Assembly: GCA_012064415.1 (NCBI GenBank)
Contig: SSNU01000173.1
Location: 62,001 to 126,000 of the forward strand
Direction of reading: 5' to 3'
DNA: 64,000 nt
Source: Gyrodactylus bullatarudis
Taxonomy: Eukaryota > Platyhelminthes > Monogenea > Gyrodactylidea > Gyrodactylidae
Positions 63,141 through 64,000 of this stretch are shown here, one piece after another; the first letter of the stretch is position 1, and every line of letters begins with the position of its first letter. The translations under genes were made by a program, and so were the position numbers. The notes below the pieces were generated by a model. The model had not been told where the DNA came from and made no database searches. It was given only the letters and a program-made list of their open reading frames with translations.

Positions 63141-63590
63141 TAATTGACATGAAGATGAGAATTTACTATTTTTACAAAAAACTCAATATTTTTCTCCGGA
63201 TTCATAGAAAAAAAAATAATTTTTTGAATTCTAAAAAGGAATGAACTGATAAATGTGGATGTGCGAAAAAAATCCGAAATAATTCAATCTGACCAAAATT
63301 AGGCCGTCTTTAACTTTTCTCGGAAACAGTAGAATCTTGGTTATCTCTATGGCCATATTCGAATTCTTTGTCTAATGTTGATCCCAAATATCAGTACTTA
63401 ACTGCTTCGAATCATCGAAATCGATAAAAATTTTGAGCTCAAAAGTTGAAAAAGTGAAAATTTGGTGCACTTTTGAAATTCGACAAACGGCCTAATTTTG
63501 GTCAGATTGATTTTTTTCGAATATCCACATCTTATTAGCTCATTCTTTTTTAGAATTCAAAAAATTATTTTACATCTTCATGTCAACTAG
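63141..63590. repeat. Foldback element, related family
   Basis: The outer ends TAATTGACATGAAGATG and CATCTTCATGTCAACTA are inverted, and the inner blocks 63217-63305 and 63488-63559 pair as well, including CTGACCAAAATTAGGCC with its complement. The whole is an interrupted palindrome of about 450 bp. Confidence 0.7.
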
Positions 63591-64000
63591 CTTTAGAAAA
63601 AATTGATATGTTCAATTTCTCGGATAATAAATAACAGTATTTTCTTTTTTTGTGAAAAACCATTAGATCTCAAAAATTATTGCACTATTGCATCTTCTTG
63701 AGAATGAGTTATAAAGACAATTATTTCAATAAATCACCAAGGATAGCCTTCATTTTTGATTGATATATAATTTCTATTCTTTAATTTGGTTCTTTAATTC
63801 ACAAAATAGCAAATTATAAACTAAATTTATTCGCTTGACAAAATATCACATGATTGCTTGTTATAGCAATGCATTATGGAAAATATCTATTATAACTTAA
63901 CTGGAAGAAAGTTAAGAAAGACCTTTTACACATGGATTAAGATTTCAACAAACAACCATTATGTCAGGGATTTTGACACATATTTTTAAAGATAACATTC

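Noticed and set aside
1..64000. CRISPR arrays, rRNA genes or bacterial-type operons
   Set aside because: No regularly spaced repeats and no rRNA signatures; gene structure is eukaryotic throughout.

Overview
This window is nuclear DNA from an animal. It is strongly AT-rich, the genes are split by GT-AG introns, poly(A) signals are of AATAAA type, the code is standard, and the protein families are metazoan (Dachshund, DEPDC5, an astacin with ShKT domains, PPT1, calcineurin B, BET1). AT-richness, abundant foldback, Penelope and LINE debris and the gene families would fit a crustacean, perhaps a parasitic copepod, but I cannot prove that from the sequence.

Layout. 1-4.8 kb: repeats only, including a 485-bp palindromic element and a TA-flanked MITE. 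4.8-9.7 kb: the 3' part of a coiled-coil (EVI5-like) gene (+), a small unknown gene (-), the SNARE BET1 (+) and, 39 nt after its stop codon, a TMEM248/TMEM219-like membrane protein gene (+). 12.3-22.5 kb: dachshund (-), with conserved exons scattered among repeats. 25.2-34.0 kb: a compact gene cluster with a Maf-like bZIP (-), an EF-hand-like protein (+), PPT1 (-), calcineurin B (+), an M14 metallocarboxypeptidase (+) and a coiled-coil protein (-). 34.1-53.5 kb: DEPDC5/Iml1, a GATOR1 subunit, in 25 exons (+), whose fourth intron holds a 386-bp near-perfect inverted repeat. 53.7-55.0 kb: a single-exon BTB protein with a jacalin-like C-terminus (+). 55.7-60.5 kb: a secreted astacin metalloprotease with five or six ShKT-type modules and a Thr/Pro mucin linker (-). 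60.5-64 kb: a decayed LINE and foldback repeats.

Four neighbouring pairs (small gene/BET1, bZIP/EF-hand gene, PPT1/calcineurin B, coiled-coil/DEPDC5) are arranged head to head with only 82-163 bp between start codons, which suggests shared bidirectional promoters. The most unusual property is intron size. Many introns in the compact genes are only 25-41 nt long; most are forced by reading frame or by in-frame stop codons, and several are confirmed by conserved protein alignment across the junction. They sit beside ordinary introns of 60 nt to several kb. DEPDC5 (nutrient control of TORC1), PPT1 (lysosome), calcineurin B (calcium signalling) and BET1 (ER-Golgi traffic) are housekeeping genes. 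I see no functional pathway that joins the whole window.
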